DNA of 64,000 nt from an uncultured Bacteroidales bacterium (GCA_947589325.1 CANQAM010000006.1:1-64000), one strand, 5' to 3'; positions 48,376 to 59,022 are shown, numbered from the stretch's first letter. Made by a program: numbers and translations. The notes: generated by a model not told the origin, from the sequence alone.

Positions 48376-49356
48376 TTATTTGGACGCGCCGCTGCCCGAG
48401 GTCGGGCGGGCTATCGTTTCGCGCATGGACGTGTCGGCTTCGATGTTTTTCATCTTATAGTAATCCATCACGCCGAGATTTCCCGTGCGGAAAGCCTCTG
48501 CCATGGCGCGCGGCACTTCGGCTTCGGCTTCGATGACTTTGGCGCGGGCTTCTTGTGCTTTGGCTTTCATCTCCTGTTCGAGGGCGATAGCCATAGCGCG
48601 GCGCTCTTCGGCTTTTGCCTGCGCGATGTTCTTATCGGCTTGCGCTTGGTCTATTTGCAATCCGGCTCCGATGTTTTTGCCGATGTCTATGTCGGCGATG
48701 TCGATAGAGAGTATCTCGAATGCCGTGCCCGAGTCGAGGCCTTTTTTCAATACGAGTTTCGATATGGAATCGGGATTTTCGAGTACCGATTTATGCGATT
48801 CCGATGAGCCGATAGACGACACGATACCTTCGCCTACGCGGGCGAGTACCGTATCTTCGCCGGCTCCGCCTACGAGCTGCCGTATGTTGGCACGTACCGT
48901 TACGCGGGCTTTGGCGATGAGTTGTATGCCGTCTTTGGCTACTGCTACGACGGGCGGCGTGTCGATGACTTTGGGATTGACCGACATCTGCACGGCCTCG
49001 AACACGTCGCGACCGGCAAGGTCGATGGCGGTCGCCATTTGGAACCCGAGATCGATGTTGGCTTTGGCGGCCGAAACGAGGGCGTGAACAACCCGTTCCA
49101 CATCACCGCCTGCCAGATAATGGGCTTCGAGTTCGTCACGGGTAATCGATTGCAGACCCGCTTTGTGCGCTTCGATCATCGCCCGCACGATGGTTTGGGG
49201 CGGCACTTTGCGGATACGCATCAGAAAGAGCTGTAACAGCGAAATGTGTACACCCGATACGGTTGCCGAGAGCCATAGGAGGAACGGCACGAAATAGAAG
49301 AATACGATCAGTGCGACAATGCACACCGCCACGATGAAAAGAATGAATATATCCAT
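48376..49356 (-). CDS. floA: flotillin-like FloA (UPF0365)
   Basis: 326 aa; single N-terminal [67 protein letters not shown]. Confidence 0.93.
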   Translation of the reverse strand: MDIFILFIVAVCIVALIVFFYFVPFLLWLSATVSGVHISLLQLFLMRIRKVPPQTIVRAMIEAHKAGLQSITRDELEAHYLAGGDVERVVHALVSAAKANIDLGFQMATAIDLAGRDVFEAVQMSVNPKVIDTPPVVAVAKDGIQLIAKARVTVRANIRQLVGGAGEDTVLARVGEGIVSSIGSSESHKSVLENPDSISKLVLKKGLDSGTAFEILSIDIADIDIGKNIGAGLQIDQAQADKNIAQAKAEERRAMAIALEQEMKAKAQEARAKVIEAEAEVPRAMAEAFRTGNLGVMDYYKMKNIEADTSMRETIARPTSGSGASK

Positions 49357-49380
49357 ATTTTTAAGTATTTGGTTTTCATG

Positions 49381-50820
49381 TTATTTATGCTGTTCCGACA
49401 ACTCTGCCGCACGACTTTGCATTTCGTGCGCTTCGGGTTGCGGATAGAGCGCTTCCAGTTTCTTTTCCAATGTTTCTATACGGGCAGCCGTTGCCGTGCG
49501 GTCGGTTCCGGCGGCATATTTTTTGCGCAGTCGCTGCAATTCGTTTTCCTGCGCAGTTATCGATTTTCTGATTTCCTGCGCTTTAAGGAAATGTTTGCGC
49601 GCCTGTTCGCTTCGGAATTGCGACAGGTCGGTATAGACGATTCCGTCGGAAACGATGAAGTATATTTCGTTGCTGTTCGCAGCCGGCCGTTCGGTCGGTA
49701 TGCGGCGTATCTGCTCGATGATTTTCGTATAGTCGGCATCTGCCGTTTGCGTTTCGCGTATCGAGGCAAGTCGGGCACGCCGCAGCAGTTCCGGCGAATC
49801 TTCGACTGCGAGGTATTCGGGTTTCTCCTCCCATAAGAAGATGTAGATGACGACTTTCCCTTCCGGCTGGAAACGGTCGCTGGCAAACCACCCCACGCCC
49901 ATATTCTCGTCGATAGCCAAAAGATAGTCGTTGTAGGGCGAGTTGAATGGCAGGGGCAATGCTTCCGGTTCGTCGTAATCTTCGGTATAGCGGTCATACG
50001 ACGTTTTGAAAATGTCGTATCCGCCCAGCGATTCATCTTCGTCGTCGGAAGCGAAGTAAAGCGTCGTTCCGTCGCTCAGCAGAAACGGGTAATTTTCGTT
50101 GTAGGAAGTGTTCAAATCTTCTATCGGTTCGGCTTCGCCGAATGTGTCGCTGCCTGACCGCATGCGCACGACAAGCTCGTACCCGTTGTCTTCGTTCGGT
50201 ACGGCATAGACCGTTTTGTCGCCGCGCTGGGTGAGGTATACGGGCGAGGCGTCTCCGATTTTTTCACCGAACAGGGCGGCGTAGTCGTGCAGCGAGCCGC
50301 TCTCGGCCGACAGCCGGTAACGACGGAAAAAATCTGCCTTGTCCGCCACGAGGCTGTCGATGACCGTTACCGCCTGCACTTTGGCAAGTTTTTGCATGCC
50401 GGTTTCGGCCTGAGCGCTCCGCAGCTCGTAATATTCGGAATCCTCGTTTTCGTCTTCATCGTCGCTTTCTTCGAGGTACTCCGTATAATAGGTGTAGTAT
50501 TTGGCTGCTTCGTCGAAGCGGTATTGCTCGAAATAAATATCGCCGAGATAGCGGTAAGCCGTCGGAATTTTTCCCGCAGCGGCGATTTTCAGATATTTTT
50601 CCGCGCCGGCATGGTCGCCCGTTTCATACAGGCACACGCCGTACCATTGATTCAAAGACGGATTTTTCGGCTTCTTTTTCAGATTCTTTTCAAAAACGGG
50701 AAGTGCTTCGGCATACTCTCCGGCACGATACATCGTTCTGGCTTCGTCCAGCGTCTGCGACACGACGCCGAACGGAAACAGAAAGAGCAAGATGCCGAGT
50801 CGGGCGATTTTCTTTTTCAT
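49381..50820 (-). CDS. TPR / PD40-like periplasmic protein
   Basis: signal peptide, TPRs, LLSDGTTLYFASDDEDESLGGYDIFKTSYD PD40-like repeat. Confidence 0.8.
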   Translation of the reverse strand: MKKKIARLGILLFLFPFGVVSQTLDEARTMYRAGEYAEALPVFEKNLKKKPKNPSLNQWYGVCLYETGDHAGAEKYLKIAAAGKIPTAYRYLGDIYFEQYRFDEAAKYYTYYTEYLEESDDEDENEDSEYYELRSAQAETGMQKLAKVQAVTVIDSLVADKADFFRRYRLSAESGSLHDYAALFGEKIGDASPVYLTQRGDKTVYAVPNEDNGYELVVRMRSGSDTFGEAEPIEDLNTSYNENYPFLLSDGTTLYFASDDEDESLGGYDIFKTSYDRYTEDYDEPEALPLPFNSPYNDYLLAIDENMGVGWFASDRFQPEGKVVIYIFLWEEKPEYLAVEDSPELLRRARLASIRETQTADADYTKIIEQIRRIPTERPAANSNEIYFIVSDGIVYTDLSQFRSEQARKHFLKAQEIRKSITAQENELQRLRKKYAAGTDRTATAARIETLEKKLEALYPQPEAHEMQSRAAELSEQHK

Positions 50821-50890
50821 GCTGCCGAAGAATTTACGAAAAACAAATATAGGAAAATTTTTTGAAATGGCATGGCGATAGCGGAATTAT

Positions 50891-51382
50891 TTAATCCGCG
50901 CCCGTCATTTTCCGTAACAGCAGCCGCTCGAACGCGCGGCACGCCTCCTCGTCGTCGAAAGCCTCGCGCGGCAGATAGAGAAACGGCGGCGTGTCGTCGG
51001 CGGTGTAGAGCAGGTAATACCGTTTCGTTATTTTGTAATCGAGCACATACTCCCATGCGCAGTAACAGTGCACGCCGTCGCGGTAGTGCAACACGATGCC
51101 GCCTTCATCGACCGAGCCCTCGCTTTCGTGCAATATCCGTCGTTCCTCCACGCGGGTGAGCCGGCTCACGAAGTAGTGGAACAAACCTATCGGTATGGCG
51201 GCGAAACCGAGTATGACGACGACATATATCATATCGGCGAAAAAATACGATACCGCCACGAGCAGCGCCAGCACCGCAATGCCCACTGCCCGATACTTCG
51301 CCGTGAAAGCAAAGAACAGGTGCCGCAGGTAGAGGGTGGCAGGCATCGAAAATTCGTGTAATGCAAGAGCCTTTTGCGCCAT
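50891..51382 (-). CDS. YcxB-like membrane protein
   Basis: 163 aa with two TM segments and YcxB-like C-terminus; start MAQKALAL favoured. Confidence 0.65.
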   Translation of the reverse strand: MAQKALALHEFSMPATLYLRHLFFAFTAKYRAVGIAVLALLVAVSYFFADMIYVVVILGFAAIPIGLFHYFVSRLTRVEERRILHESEGSVDEGGIVLHYRDGVHCYCAWEYVLDYKITKRYYLLYTADDTPPFLYLPREAFDDEEACRAFERLLLRKMTGAD

Positions 51383-51410
51383 AGAACAACCGTGTTTTCG
51401 GAAGTAAAGA

Positions 51411-51427
51411 TACCGAATTTTTCGGTA
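51411..51427. promoter_or_regulatory. inverted repeat (possible operator) between divergent genes
   Basis: TACCGAA-TTT-TTCGGTA, perfect 7-bp arms, at the expected -33 position relative to TATATTTG (51445-51452). Confidence 0.45.
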
Positions 51428-51533
51428 CGGCGGATTTTTCTCCGTATATTTGTGCGATTTTTGCCGTCGCACAGGAGCAAGCCCGCGTGGTGGCGCGCGA
51501 TGATTCAAACCTTATTTACCAATCAAAAACAAG

Positions 51534-53525
51534 ATGAAAAAGAACTTGACAAAAGAATCCGTATTTCGATTCCGGCGGTGGTGCCGCAAAGGCTATGCCG
51601 TCGTCGCATCGCTGCACCGCAGGGTGCAGATCGGAGTGCTCTCCTTTGCCATGTCGCTCGTCTTGCTTGCAACACCGGAAGAAATTTTCGCCTACGTCGT
51701 CGAGACCGATTCCATTCAGGAATTCGAGATGGACGAGGTAACGGTTACCGGAAATATTCTTTCTCCCGTTCGCACGGCGGTGTTGCCCGTTCCCGTATTC
51801 GACAGACCCGAGGCGGCGGTCGCTCCGCTGCCCGCCATCGAGTCCGTGTTGAGGCTCGCTCCCTCTGTCGATTTGCGGGAAAGGGGGAGCAAAGGCGTAC
51901 AAGCCGACATTTCGATACGGGGAGGCTCTTTCGACCAGACGGCCGTTCTGCTCAACGGCGTCGATTTCACTGATGCCCGCACCGGTCATCAAAGTCATTC
52001 GCTGCCGGTCGATATCGACATCGTTTCCGCCATATCCATCGACGACGGTACGGCGGGTATGGGCGCTTTTGCCGGCGCCGTGAACATACGCACGGAGCCT
52101 CTGCGCCCCACCTACCTGCGCGCCGAAGCCTCCGGCGGACAGTACGGCTACGCTTACGGCAATTTTTCGGGAGCGGTAACGCACCGGCGTTTCACACTTT
52201 TCGGCGCAGGCTCTTATCGGGCGAGCGACGGCTACACGACCAATACCGATTTCAAAAACTACAACGCTTTTGTGCGTGTGGGGTACGATGCCGAACGAGC
52301 CGGATATTTCGACGGGCAAGCGGGCTACCAGACGCGGGCGTTCGGGGCGAACGGATTTTATTCGTTGCAATATCCCGACCAGTTCGAGGCTACCCGCACG
52401 TTTCTCACGTCGCTGCGTTGGCTGAAACGGTTTGCACGGCGGCTCACCCTCGAATCGAACGTCAGTTACCGAAAAAATTTCGACCGTTTCGAGCTGGTGC
52501 GCGACGACCCTGCACGGGTGCCGTTCAATTACCATAATACCGACCGCATCGGCGCTTCGGTGCGGGGCGACTTGGCATGGGCGTGGGGCACGACATCGCT
52601 TTACGGCGACTACCGTTACGACCACATTTGGTCGTCGGTGTTGGGCGAACAGCTCGATGCGCCCCGTCCGGTCAAAGGCCGCGCCGATGCCTTTTACACC
52701 AAAGGAAAGAGCCGGAACAGCGGCGACATACGCCTGCGCCACGTCGCACGGATAGGCGCGTTCGACCTCGAAGGTTCGGTCGGCGGGGTATTCTCTCCGT
52801 ATGGCGGTATACCGGTATGGAGCCTTTCGCTCGGCTATCGTCCGGCGGAGGGCTTGCACCTCGGAGCAGCTGCCGTGCGTTCGATGCGCCTGCCCACCTT
52901 CACCGACCTGTATTACACGGCGACGGGCTACATCGGCAATCCCGACCTGCGCCCCGAAAAAGCCACGACCTGCCGCTTGCGGCTCGACTTCAAGCGGGGG
53001 CATTGGCGCACCGATGCCGAACTTTATTACCGTATCGGGCGCGACATTATCGACTGGGTGCGTCCCGCGCCCGAGAGCGAATGGCAGTCGCAGCAGATGA
53101 CCTCGCTCCACACCTTCGGCGCCGAATGGAGTGGCGGCTACTACGGCGACGGTTTTCTGCAACAGCTCTCGCTGGCGTATGCCTACATGACCACCGACAA
53201 GCAGAGTGGCGATTACATCTCGAAGTACGCGCTCGACTATATGCGCCACAAGGCGACCGGCTGCATTGCCGTGCGCTTTTTGCGTTACGTTACCGTAACC
53301 CTGATTGCCGGCGTGTACGACCGCAACGGCTTCTACAACGATGCCTCCGGCACGGCGCGCTCTTATGAACCGTATGCCCTGCTCGACGCCCGTGTGGCGT
53401 GGGAGCGCAAGCACCTGCGCATCTACGTCGATGGCAGCAACATTACCTACACCCGCTATTGCGACTTCGGCGGACTCGCCATGCCGCAAGGCTGGTTTAC
53501 GGGCGGCATCGTCGTTACCTACTGA
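51534..53525 (+). CDS. TonB-dependent outer membrane receptor (BtuB-like)
   Basis: 663 aa; plug domain VLRLAPSVDLRERGSKGVQADISIRGGSFDQTAVLLNGVDFTDARTGHQSHSLPVD. Confidence 0.92.
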   Translation: MKKNLTKESVFRFRRWCRKGYAVVASLHRRVQIGVLSFAMSLVLLATPEEIFAYVVETDSIQEFEMDEVTVTGNILSPVRTAVLPVPVFDRPEAAVAPLPAIESVLRLAPSVDLRERGSKGVQADISIRGGSFDQTAVLLNGVDFTDARTGHQSHSLPVDIDIVSAISIDDGTAGMGAFAGAVNIRTEPLRPTYLRAEASGGQYGYAYGNFSGAVTHRRFTLFGAGSYRASDGYTTNTDFKNYNAFVRVGYDAERAGYFDGQAGYQTRAFGANGFYSLQYPDQFEATRTFLTSLRWLKRFARRLTLESNVSYRKNFDRFELVRDDPARVPFNYHNTDRIGASVRGDLAWAWGTTSLYGDYRYDHIWSSVLGEQLDAPRPVKGRADAFYTKGKSRNSGDIRLRHVARIGAFDLEGSVGGVFSPYGGIPVWSLSLGYRPAEGLHLGAAAVRSMRLPTFTDLYYTATGYIGNPDLRPEKATTCRLRLDFKRGHWRTDAELYYRIGRDIIDWVRPAPESEWQSQQMTSLHTFGAEWSGGYYGDGFLQQLSLAYAYMTTDKQSGDYISKYALDYMRHKATGCIAVRFLRYVTVTLIAGVYDRNGFYNDASGTARSYEPYALLDARVAWERKHLRIYVDGSNITYTRYCDFGGLAMPQGWFTGGIVVTY

Positions 53526-53550
53526 CATCGTCTGCCGGTAAAGAAACAGG

Positions 53551-53577
53551 AGAAGAACGGAGCTTGCACGTTCTTCT
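53551..53577 (+). terminator. TonB receptor terminator
   Basis: AGAAGAACG-GAGCTTGCA-CGTTCTTCT then TCTTTTTT. Confidence 0.75.
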
Positions 53578-53674
53578 CTTTTTTCTCTCCGAATTTCTTT
53601 CCGCTTTTTTCTCATGAAAGACTATAATTTATTACTTTTGCGCCCGAAAAAAGAAAACCTGAAAATCAAGCGTT

Positions 53675-54043
53675 ATGCAAGGAATTTATACCATACTGTT
53701 GCTGATCGTATCGAATGTGTTTATGACATTCGCGTGGTACGGACATCTGAAATTGAGAGAGTTCAAGTTTTTTGAAAATTGGGCGTTATGGGCTGTCATC
53801 TTGTTCAGTTGGAGCATCGCCCTTTTCGAGTACTGTTTTCAAGTGCCCGCCAACCGCATCGGTTTTCGCGGAAACGGCGGACCTTTCTCGCTCGTCCAGC
53901 TCAAAGTCATACAAGAGGTTATCACGCTCACCGTATTCGCGCTCTTTTCCACGATAGCCTTTCATAACGAAACGCTGCAATGGAATCACCTTGCCGCCGC
54001 CGTGTGTCTGATACTCGCGGTCTATTTCGTTTTCATGAAATAG
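53675..54043 (+). CDS. DMT family protein (DUF486)
   Basis: 122 aa; FMTFAWYGHLK, FSWSIALFEYCFQVPANRIG. Confidence 0.9.
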   Translation: MQGIYTILLLIVSNVFMTFAWYGHLKLREFKFFENWALWAVILFSWSIALFEYCFQVPANRIGFRGNGGPFSLVQLKVIQEVITLTVFALFSTIAFHNETLQWNHLAAAVCLILAVYFVFMK

Positions 54044-54170
54044 GGTAGAGAGGAAAATTCTCCCTCTTTCTCCGTTTTTAGGAGCATTATGCACAAAAAA
54101 AGTACGAATATCCACCTGTAAGGATAATACTTTACATATTATTGCGGATAAATCATAGAAATTCTATTCC

Positions 54171-56333
54171 ATGAAAAAGGCGTTCATTTTATTGGTACTG
54201 CTTGCTGCTTCGCTTTTTGTCGGGGCGCAGACCATTCGTGAATCCGGCGGCTGGTTCGAGTCGGGATATGTAACCTTTTCCCTTTCTGCCGATGCCGCTT
54301 CGTATCATGTCTATTGCAAGCCGGTCGGCGGCGAATACCGGAAACTCGACGATGCGCTCGTGCGCAATTACGGCACATACGGTCGCGCCGATGCGGTCGG
54401 CATCGCTGCGGGCGAATATGTTTTCAAGGTCGTGCCTGTCGATGCGGAGGGTAGCGAAATGGAAACGCTCGCTGCCGAGTCGTCTGCCGTTGAGGTGCGG
54501 GCATACGACCGGAGCGGCTTTGCTTTCACCGACGGAATGTCGCCCGGTGCATACAACTCCGACGGTACGCTGAAACCCAATACCGTCGTATTGTATGTTA
54601 CCGATAAAAACAAAGATGCCGTAACGTTCGACGTGGTTACGAGTTCCAAAGGTGCGACGACCGTTTGCACGGGCATACAGAATATTTTGACGGGTTTCAA
54701 AAAAGGGTACGATTCGCGCTGCCTTGCGATACGGCTCATCGGGCAGGTGGGCGTTCCCTCCGTCAGTAGCAGCGGCGACCTCGAAATAGATATGGGCGGC
54801 AAGACCGTTTGCCCGGGCATTACGCTCGAAGGCATCGGCTGCGACGCGACTGCCGACGGGTGGGGTATCCGCATCAAAAATGCCACGTCGGTCGAGATAC
54901 GCAACATCGGTGTGATAAACTGCCGCAGCAGCGAGCGCGACAACATCGGGCTGCAGCAGGAAAACAAACATATATGGGTGCACAACAACGACCTTTTCTA
55001 CGGCTATGCCGGCAACGACGCCGATCAGGCAAAAGGCGACGGCGCTCTCGACTGCAAAAGATCGACGCTGGTTACTCTTTCGTACAACCATTTCTGGGAC
55101 TGCGGCAAATGCAACCTGCTCGGGCTGAAGAACGAAAACGATCAAATGTACGTTTGCTATCATCACAATTGGTTCGACCACAGCGACAGCCGCCACCCGC
55201 GCATACGCTCGTTTTCCTGCCATGTATATAACAACTATTTCGACGGCTGCGCCAAGTATGGCGTCGGGGCGTGCATGGCGTCGAGCGTGTTCGTCGAAAA
55301 CAACTATTTCCGCAACACCTCCCGTCCGATGATGATTTCGATGCAGGGAACGGATATTGCATCGGGCAAAGGTACATTTTCGTCGGAAGACGGCGGTATG
55401 ATAAAGGCGTATGGCAACGTTTTTGCCGAGCGCTCCTCCTCGTTCCGATTTGTTTCGTGGCAGGACAATCCTGTCGAATTCGACGCCTATGTTGCCGCCT
55501 CGCGCGATGAAAAAGTGCCTGCCGGAGTGAAGACGAAAAAAGGCGGCACGGGTTACAACAATTTCGATACCGATGCGGCAATCATGTTTGACTACACGCC
55601 CGACGCTGCCAAAGATGTTCCGACCATTCTCGCCGGTGCGTATGGGGCGGGGCGTATGCAGCACGGCGACTTGCAATGGACTTTCAACAACGCTGTCGAT
55701 GATGCCGATTACTCGGTCAATGAAGAACTGAAAGCGGCGGTTACCGGCTACCGCACTTCGTTGGTCGGACTCTTTACCGACAATGGCGAAGTGAGCGGCG
55801 GCGGTAATGAAGGCAGCGAAGAAGGCGGCGGAGAGGTGAATCCTCCGGCGATTCCGACCGGCGGATATGAGTGCTATTTCACGGGCAGAAAACCCTCGAA
55901 TCCGTTTTATACCATTTCCGGCAACTGTTCCAACAGTCACGGCTCCGCCACGATTAACGGCGTTACCCATACCGACTGTTTGAAAATGGAATCGAAGACC
56001 TCGATAAAATTTACGATTGCGGAGGAAATGACGCTGACACTGGTATTTGCCGACGGCTCCGTGCCCAATATCAAAATCGACGGCGAGAAAGTTTCGGCTT
56101 CCGGCAGCAGCATTATCACCCATACATTGCCGGCGGGAGCGCATGAGCTTACCAAAGCCGACTCGAATTACCTGTTCTATATCAATCTGAGCGGCGGCAG
56201 TTCGGCGGTGAAAATTTTGACAGCCGATGATGAGGGCGATGCCCCGCTTTACGACCTGCAGGGTCGGCGCGTCGTTCGTCCGCAGTCGGGGAATGTCTAT
56301 ATCCGGAACGGCAAGAAATTTTTGAAACGGTAA
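54171..56333 (+). CDS. pectate lyase (PL1 family) secreted protein
   Basis: 720 aa; signal peptide; parallel beta-helix with YVCYHHNWFDHSDSRHPRIRS; C-terminal YDLQGRRVVRPQSGNVYIRNGKKFLKR tail. Confidence 0.88.
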   Translation: MKKAFILLVLLAASLFVGAQTIRESGGWFESGYVTFSLSADAASYHVYCKPVGGEYRKLDDALVRNYGTYGRADAVGIAAGEYVFKVVPVDAEGSEMETLAAESSAVEVRAYDRSGFAFTDGMSPGAYNSDGTLKPNTVVLYVTDKNKDAVTFDVVTSSKGATTVCTGIQNILTGFKKGYDSRCLAIRLIGQVGVPSVSSSGDLEIDMGGKTVCPGITLEGIGCDATADGWGIRIKNATSVEIRNIGVINCRSSERDNIGLQQENKHIWVHNNDLFYGYAGNDADQAKGDGALDCKRSTLVTLSYNHFWDCGKCNLLGLKNENDQMYVCYHHNWFDHSDSRHPRIRSFSCHVYNNYFDGCAKYGVGACMASSVFVENNYFRNTSRPMMISMQGTDIASGKGTFSSEDGGMIKAYGNVFAERSSSFRFVSWQDNPVEFDAYVAASRDEKVPAGVKTKKGGTGYNNFDTDAAIMFDYTPDAAKDVPTILAGAYGAGRMQHGDLQWTFNNAVDDADYSVNEELKAAVTGYRTSLVGLFTDNGEVSGGGNEGSEEGGGEVNPPAIPTGGYECYFTGRKPSNPFYTISGNCSNSHGSATINGVTHTDCLKMESKTSIKFTIAEEMTLTLVFADGSVPNIKIDGEKVSASGSSIITHTLPAGAHELTKADSNYLFYINLSGGSSAVKILTADDEGDAPLYDLQGRRVVRPQSGNVYIRNGKKFLKR

Positions 56334-56354
56334 CCTCTGATTTCTATATGTGTC

Positions 56355-56386
56355 AAAGCGGCTCGCGCTTATGTGCGAGCCGCTTT
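56355..56386. terminator. bidirectional terminator
   Basis: AAAGCGGCTCGC-GCTTATGT-GCGAGCCGCTTT. Confidence 0.85.
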
Positions 56387-56399
56387 TGTTGTCGTAAAG

Positions 56400-57707
56400 T
56401 TACCGGTTTGATTTTATGAATTTGGGCGAAAGCAGGGTGAGCACTACGCCCCGACACGTCAGATAGGCGATGAAAGCCGCCCACAGGGCGTGGTTGCCAT
56501 ACGCCGCCCGTCCGCAAAAGTAGAGGGCGAAGAAAAGCGCCGATGCCGTTATCATGGCAAAGAGCATTCCTTTGGTCGCGGTGGCGCCGATGTAGATGCC
56601 GTCCCACATGAAGGCGGCGAAACCCGCCAGCGGAATGGCGAGCACCCAATAGAAATAGGCATCGGCAGCCGCCAGCACGGCGGCATCGTCGGTGAGCAGC
56701 GCGAGAAACGGCGTGCCTGCTGCGGCGTAGAGCAGCGTGAAAAAGAGCGACAGCCCGATGCTCCACATAAACGTTTGTCGCACGGTGCGGCGCAACTCTC
56801 GTTCGTTGCGCGCCCCGATGTATTTGCCGGTCAGCGCCTCGCCCGCGTATGCCATGCCGTCCATGATGTAGGTGTAGAGCGTAAAGAGCTGCATCAGCAG
56901 CGTGTTCACCGCCAGTACGATTTCGCCCTGCGCCGCACCTGCCGACGTGAAAAACATCGTTACTGCCGCCAGACAAAGCGTGCGGAAGAAGATGTCGCGA
57001 TTGACGCTGAAAAAACGGTACATCTCCTGACGGTGCAGCAGCGCCGTCCGCCAATCGATGCGGTGTCGCAGCGGTTTGTAATAGCGCCGCCACAGCCACA
57101 CCGCCATGCCGAACCCCGCGTATTGCGCCGTCAGCGTGCCGAGCGCCACCCCTTCGATTTTCATACCGAAAAGGAATACCAGCGTGAGGCTCATCAAGAT
57201 ATTGACGATATTTTGGCAAATGGCTATCCACATGGGGAAACGGGTGTTCTGCATACCGATGAACCAGCCGGCAAACCCGTACAGCCCCAGCACCGCCGGC
57301 GCGCCCCAGATGCAGATGCGGAAGTAGAGCATCGCCCACCGCTCCACCTCCGGCGTGGCGTCGATGAGGCGGAAAGCCGCCCGCGCTATCGGGTAGTGCA
57401 GGAGTATGAGCAGGGCTGCTATGCCGATGCCTGCGGCGACTGAGCGTATCAGCAGACGGGCGGCTTCGTCGAGGTCGCGTCGCCCGTAAGCCTGCGACGT
57501 CATGCCGCCGGTGCCCATGCGCAGGAATCCGAAAATCCAGTACAGGATATTGAAAAGCATACCGCCTACGGCTATTGCGCCGATGTAGGCAGGGGCGCCG
57601 AGGTGCCCCACGATAGCCACGTCTATCAGCCCCAGCAGCGGCACCGTGATGTTCGACACGATGGCGGGGACGGCTATGCGCAGTATTCTTTTGTGCCCTT
57701 CGTTCAT
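56400..57707 (-). CDS. MATE family efflux transporter
   Basis: MNEGHKRILRIAVPAIVSNITVPLLGLIDVAIVGHLG; longer ORF to 58301 is an N-terminal artefact overlapping birA. Confidence 0.93.
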   Translation of the reverse strand: MNEGHKRILRIAVPAIVSNITVPLLGLIDVAIVGHLGAPAYIGAIAVGGMLFNILYWIFGFLRMGTGGMTSQAYGRRDLDEAARLLIRSVAAGIGIAALLILLHYPIARAAFRLIDATPEVERWAMLYFRICIWGAPAVLGLYGFAGWFIGMQNTRFPMWIAICQNIVNILMSLTLVFLFGMKIEGVALGTLTAQYAGFGMAVWLWRRYYKPLRHRIDWRTALLHRQEMYRFFSVNRDIFFRTLCLAAVTMFFTSAGAAQGEIVLAVNTLLMQLFTLYTYIMDGMAYAGEALTGKYIGARNERELRRTVRQTFMWSIGLSLFFTLLYAAAGTPFLALLTDDAAVLAAADAYFYWVLAIPLAGFAAFMWDGIYIGATATKGMLFAMITASALFFALYFCGRAAYGNHALWAAFIAYLTCRGVVLTLLSPKFIKSNR

Positions 57708-58438
57708 GGCAGGTATTTCAATTCTTTGAGGGTGTAGGCGCGTTCGTCGCCTGCCGTTGTGCGCAGCACTAACGTGCCGGTCGGCTCCACCCGCACCATG
57801 GCGGCGAGTATCGTTTCCTGCGCCCGCACATCGTAGTAGGGGTGGAAACCCTCGTTCCGATAGAGGCGGGAGCGGTAGCGGGCGGCGACGGCATCGTCGT
57901 CGTCCGGCGTATGACGGGCGGTCGCATCGGCAATGCGGCTGACGAGATTTTCCAACAGGCTGTCGCGGTCGAGCGGCGCGTTCACGATTTGCGCCAGCGA
58001 CACGGGGTTGGGCAGTGCGGCGGAAAAATCGGTCTGATTGACATTGATGCCGATGCCCGCAATCGATGTCGACAGTTCGGCGCCGCGTATATCGTTTTCG
58101 ATAAGCGTGCCCGCGAGTTTCCGGTCTCGGTAATAAATATCGTTCGGCCACTTGATGCGCAGGTCGGGCACGTACCCGTCGAGCGCCTCGACGGTTGCCA
58201 GCGCCACGAGCTGCGAGAGCGTGAACGAGCGGGCTGCCGCTATTTGCGCCGGTCGCAGCAGAATCGAGAACATCAGATTTTCGCCCCGTCGCGACTCCCA
58301 CGATGCCCCCCGCTGTCCGCGTCCGGCAGTCTGGAAGTCGGCGGCAACAGCCGTCCCGTGCGGCAGGTCGGGCGTGTCGGCGAGCATGCGGCGCAGTTGC
58401 GCGTTAGTCGAGTCGGTTTCGGAAAGGCGTATAATCAT
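57704..58438 (-). CDS. birA: biotin-[acetyl-CoA-carboxylase] ligase
   Basis: GRGQRGASWESRRGENLMFSILLRP, IKWPNDIYYRDRKLAGTLIEND; 4-nt ATGA overlap with MATE. Confidence 0.93.
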   Translation of the reverse strand: MIIRLSETDSTNAQLRRMLADTPDLPHGTAVAADFQTAGRGQRGASWESRRGENLMFSILLRPAQIAAARSFTLSQLVALATVEALDGYVPDLRIKWPNDIYYRDRKLAGTLIENDIRGAELSTSIAGIGINVNQTDFSAALPNPVSLAQIVNAPLDRDSLLENLVSRIADATARHTPDDDDAVAARYRSRLYRNEGFHPYYDVRAQETILAAMVRVEPTGTLVLRTTAGDERAYTLKELKYLP

Positions 58439-58475
58439 ACGTTCATCGTGGCTGAAATCGTTTCGATGCCTGCGC

Positions 58476-58844
58476 TTAGCGCAGGGTGGGGAAGAAGGCT
58501 TCGGGAATATGCTCCACCGTATAGCCGCCCGCCCCGTCGCTCAACAGGGCGATGACGTCGAAGCGCACGTCGAAAGGCAGGTCGTATTCTGCCACATAGG
58601 CAGCCGCCGCGTCGATGATGCGGCGGGCTTTTGCTCGCGTAACCGCCTCTTCGGGGCGCATATAGTCGTCATTCGTTCGGGTTTTCACTTCGACCACCAC
58701 GAGCGTATTCTCCTTGTAGGCGACGATGTCGAGCTCGTATTTTCCGCTGCGCCAGTTTACGTCGCGCACAGTATAGCCCTGTGTCAGCAGGTATTCGGCG
58801 GCGCGTTGTTCGCCGCTCTTTCCAGTTTCGTTGTGTCGTGCCAT
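58476..58844 (-). CDS. YraN family (UPF0102) protein
   Basis: MARHNETGKSGEQRAAEYLLTQGYTVRDVNWRSGKYELDIVAYKENTLVVVEVKTR. Confidence 0.93.
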   Translation of the reverse strand: MARHNETGKSGEQRAAEYLLTQGYTVRDVNWRSGKYELDIVAYKENTLVVVEVKTRTNDDYMRPEEAVTRAKARRIIDAAAAYVAEYDLPFDVRFDVIALLSDGAGGYTVEHIPEAFFPTLR

Positions 58845-59022
58845 ACTTCCTTCGTCCGTACAAAAATACGATTTTTTCCTGTTTCGGGTTATATTCCCCA
58901 AAACAAAATCGAAATACAAAATATAGTACGGACGATGCAATATATAATTTAAGACAGGTGAAAAATAACGTCTGTTCAGAAATGGTGTAACGACCGTGAA
59001 ATTAAGAAATTTCATATTATAA

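Noticed and set aside
51383-51533. Cobalamin riboswitch before the BtuB-like receptor
   Set aside because: The leader after the predicted promoter is only ~75 nt and lacks a riboswitch-sized structured region.
54189-56144. 651-aa minus-strand ORF opposite the pectate lyase
   Set aside because: No recognisable domains; antisense artefact.
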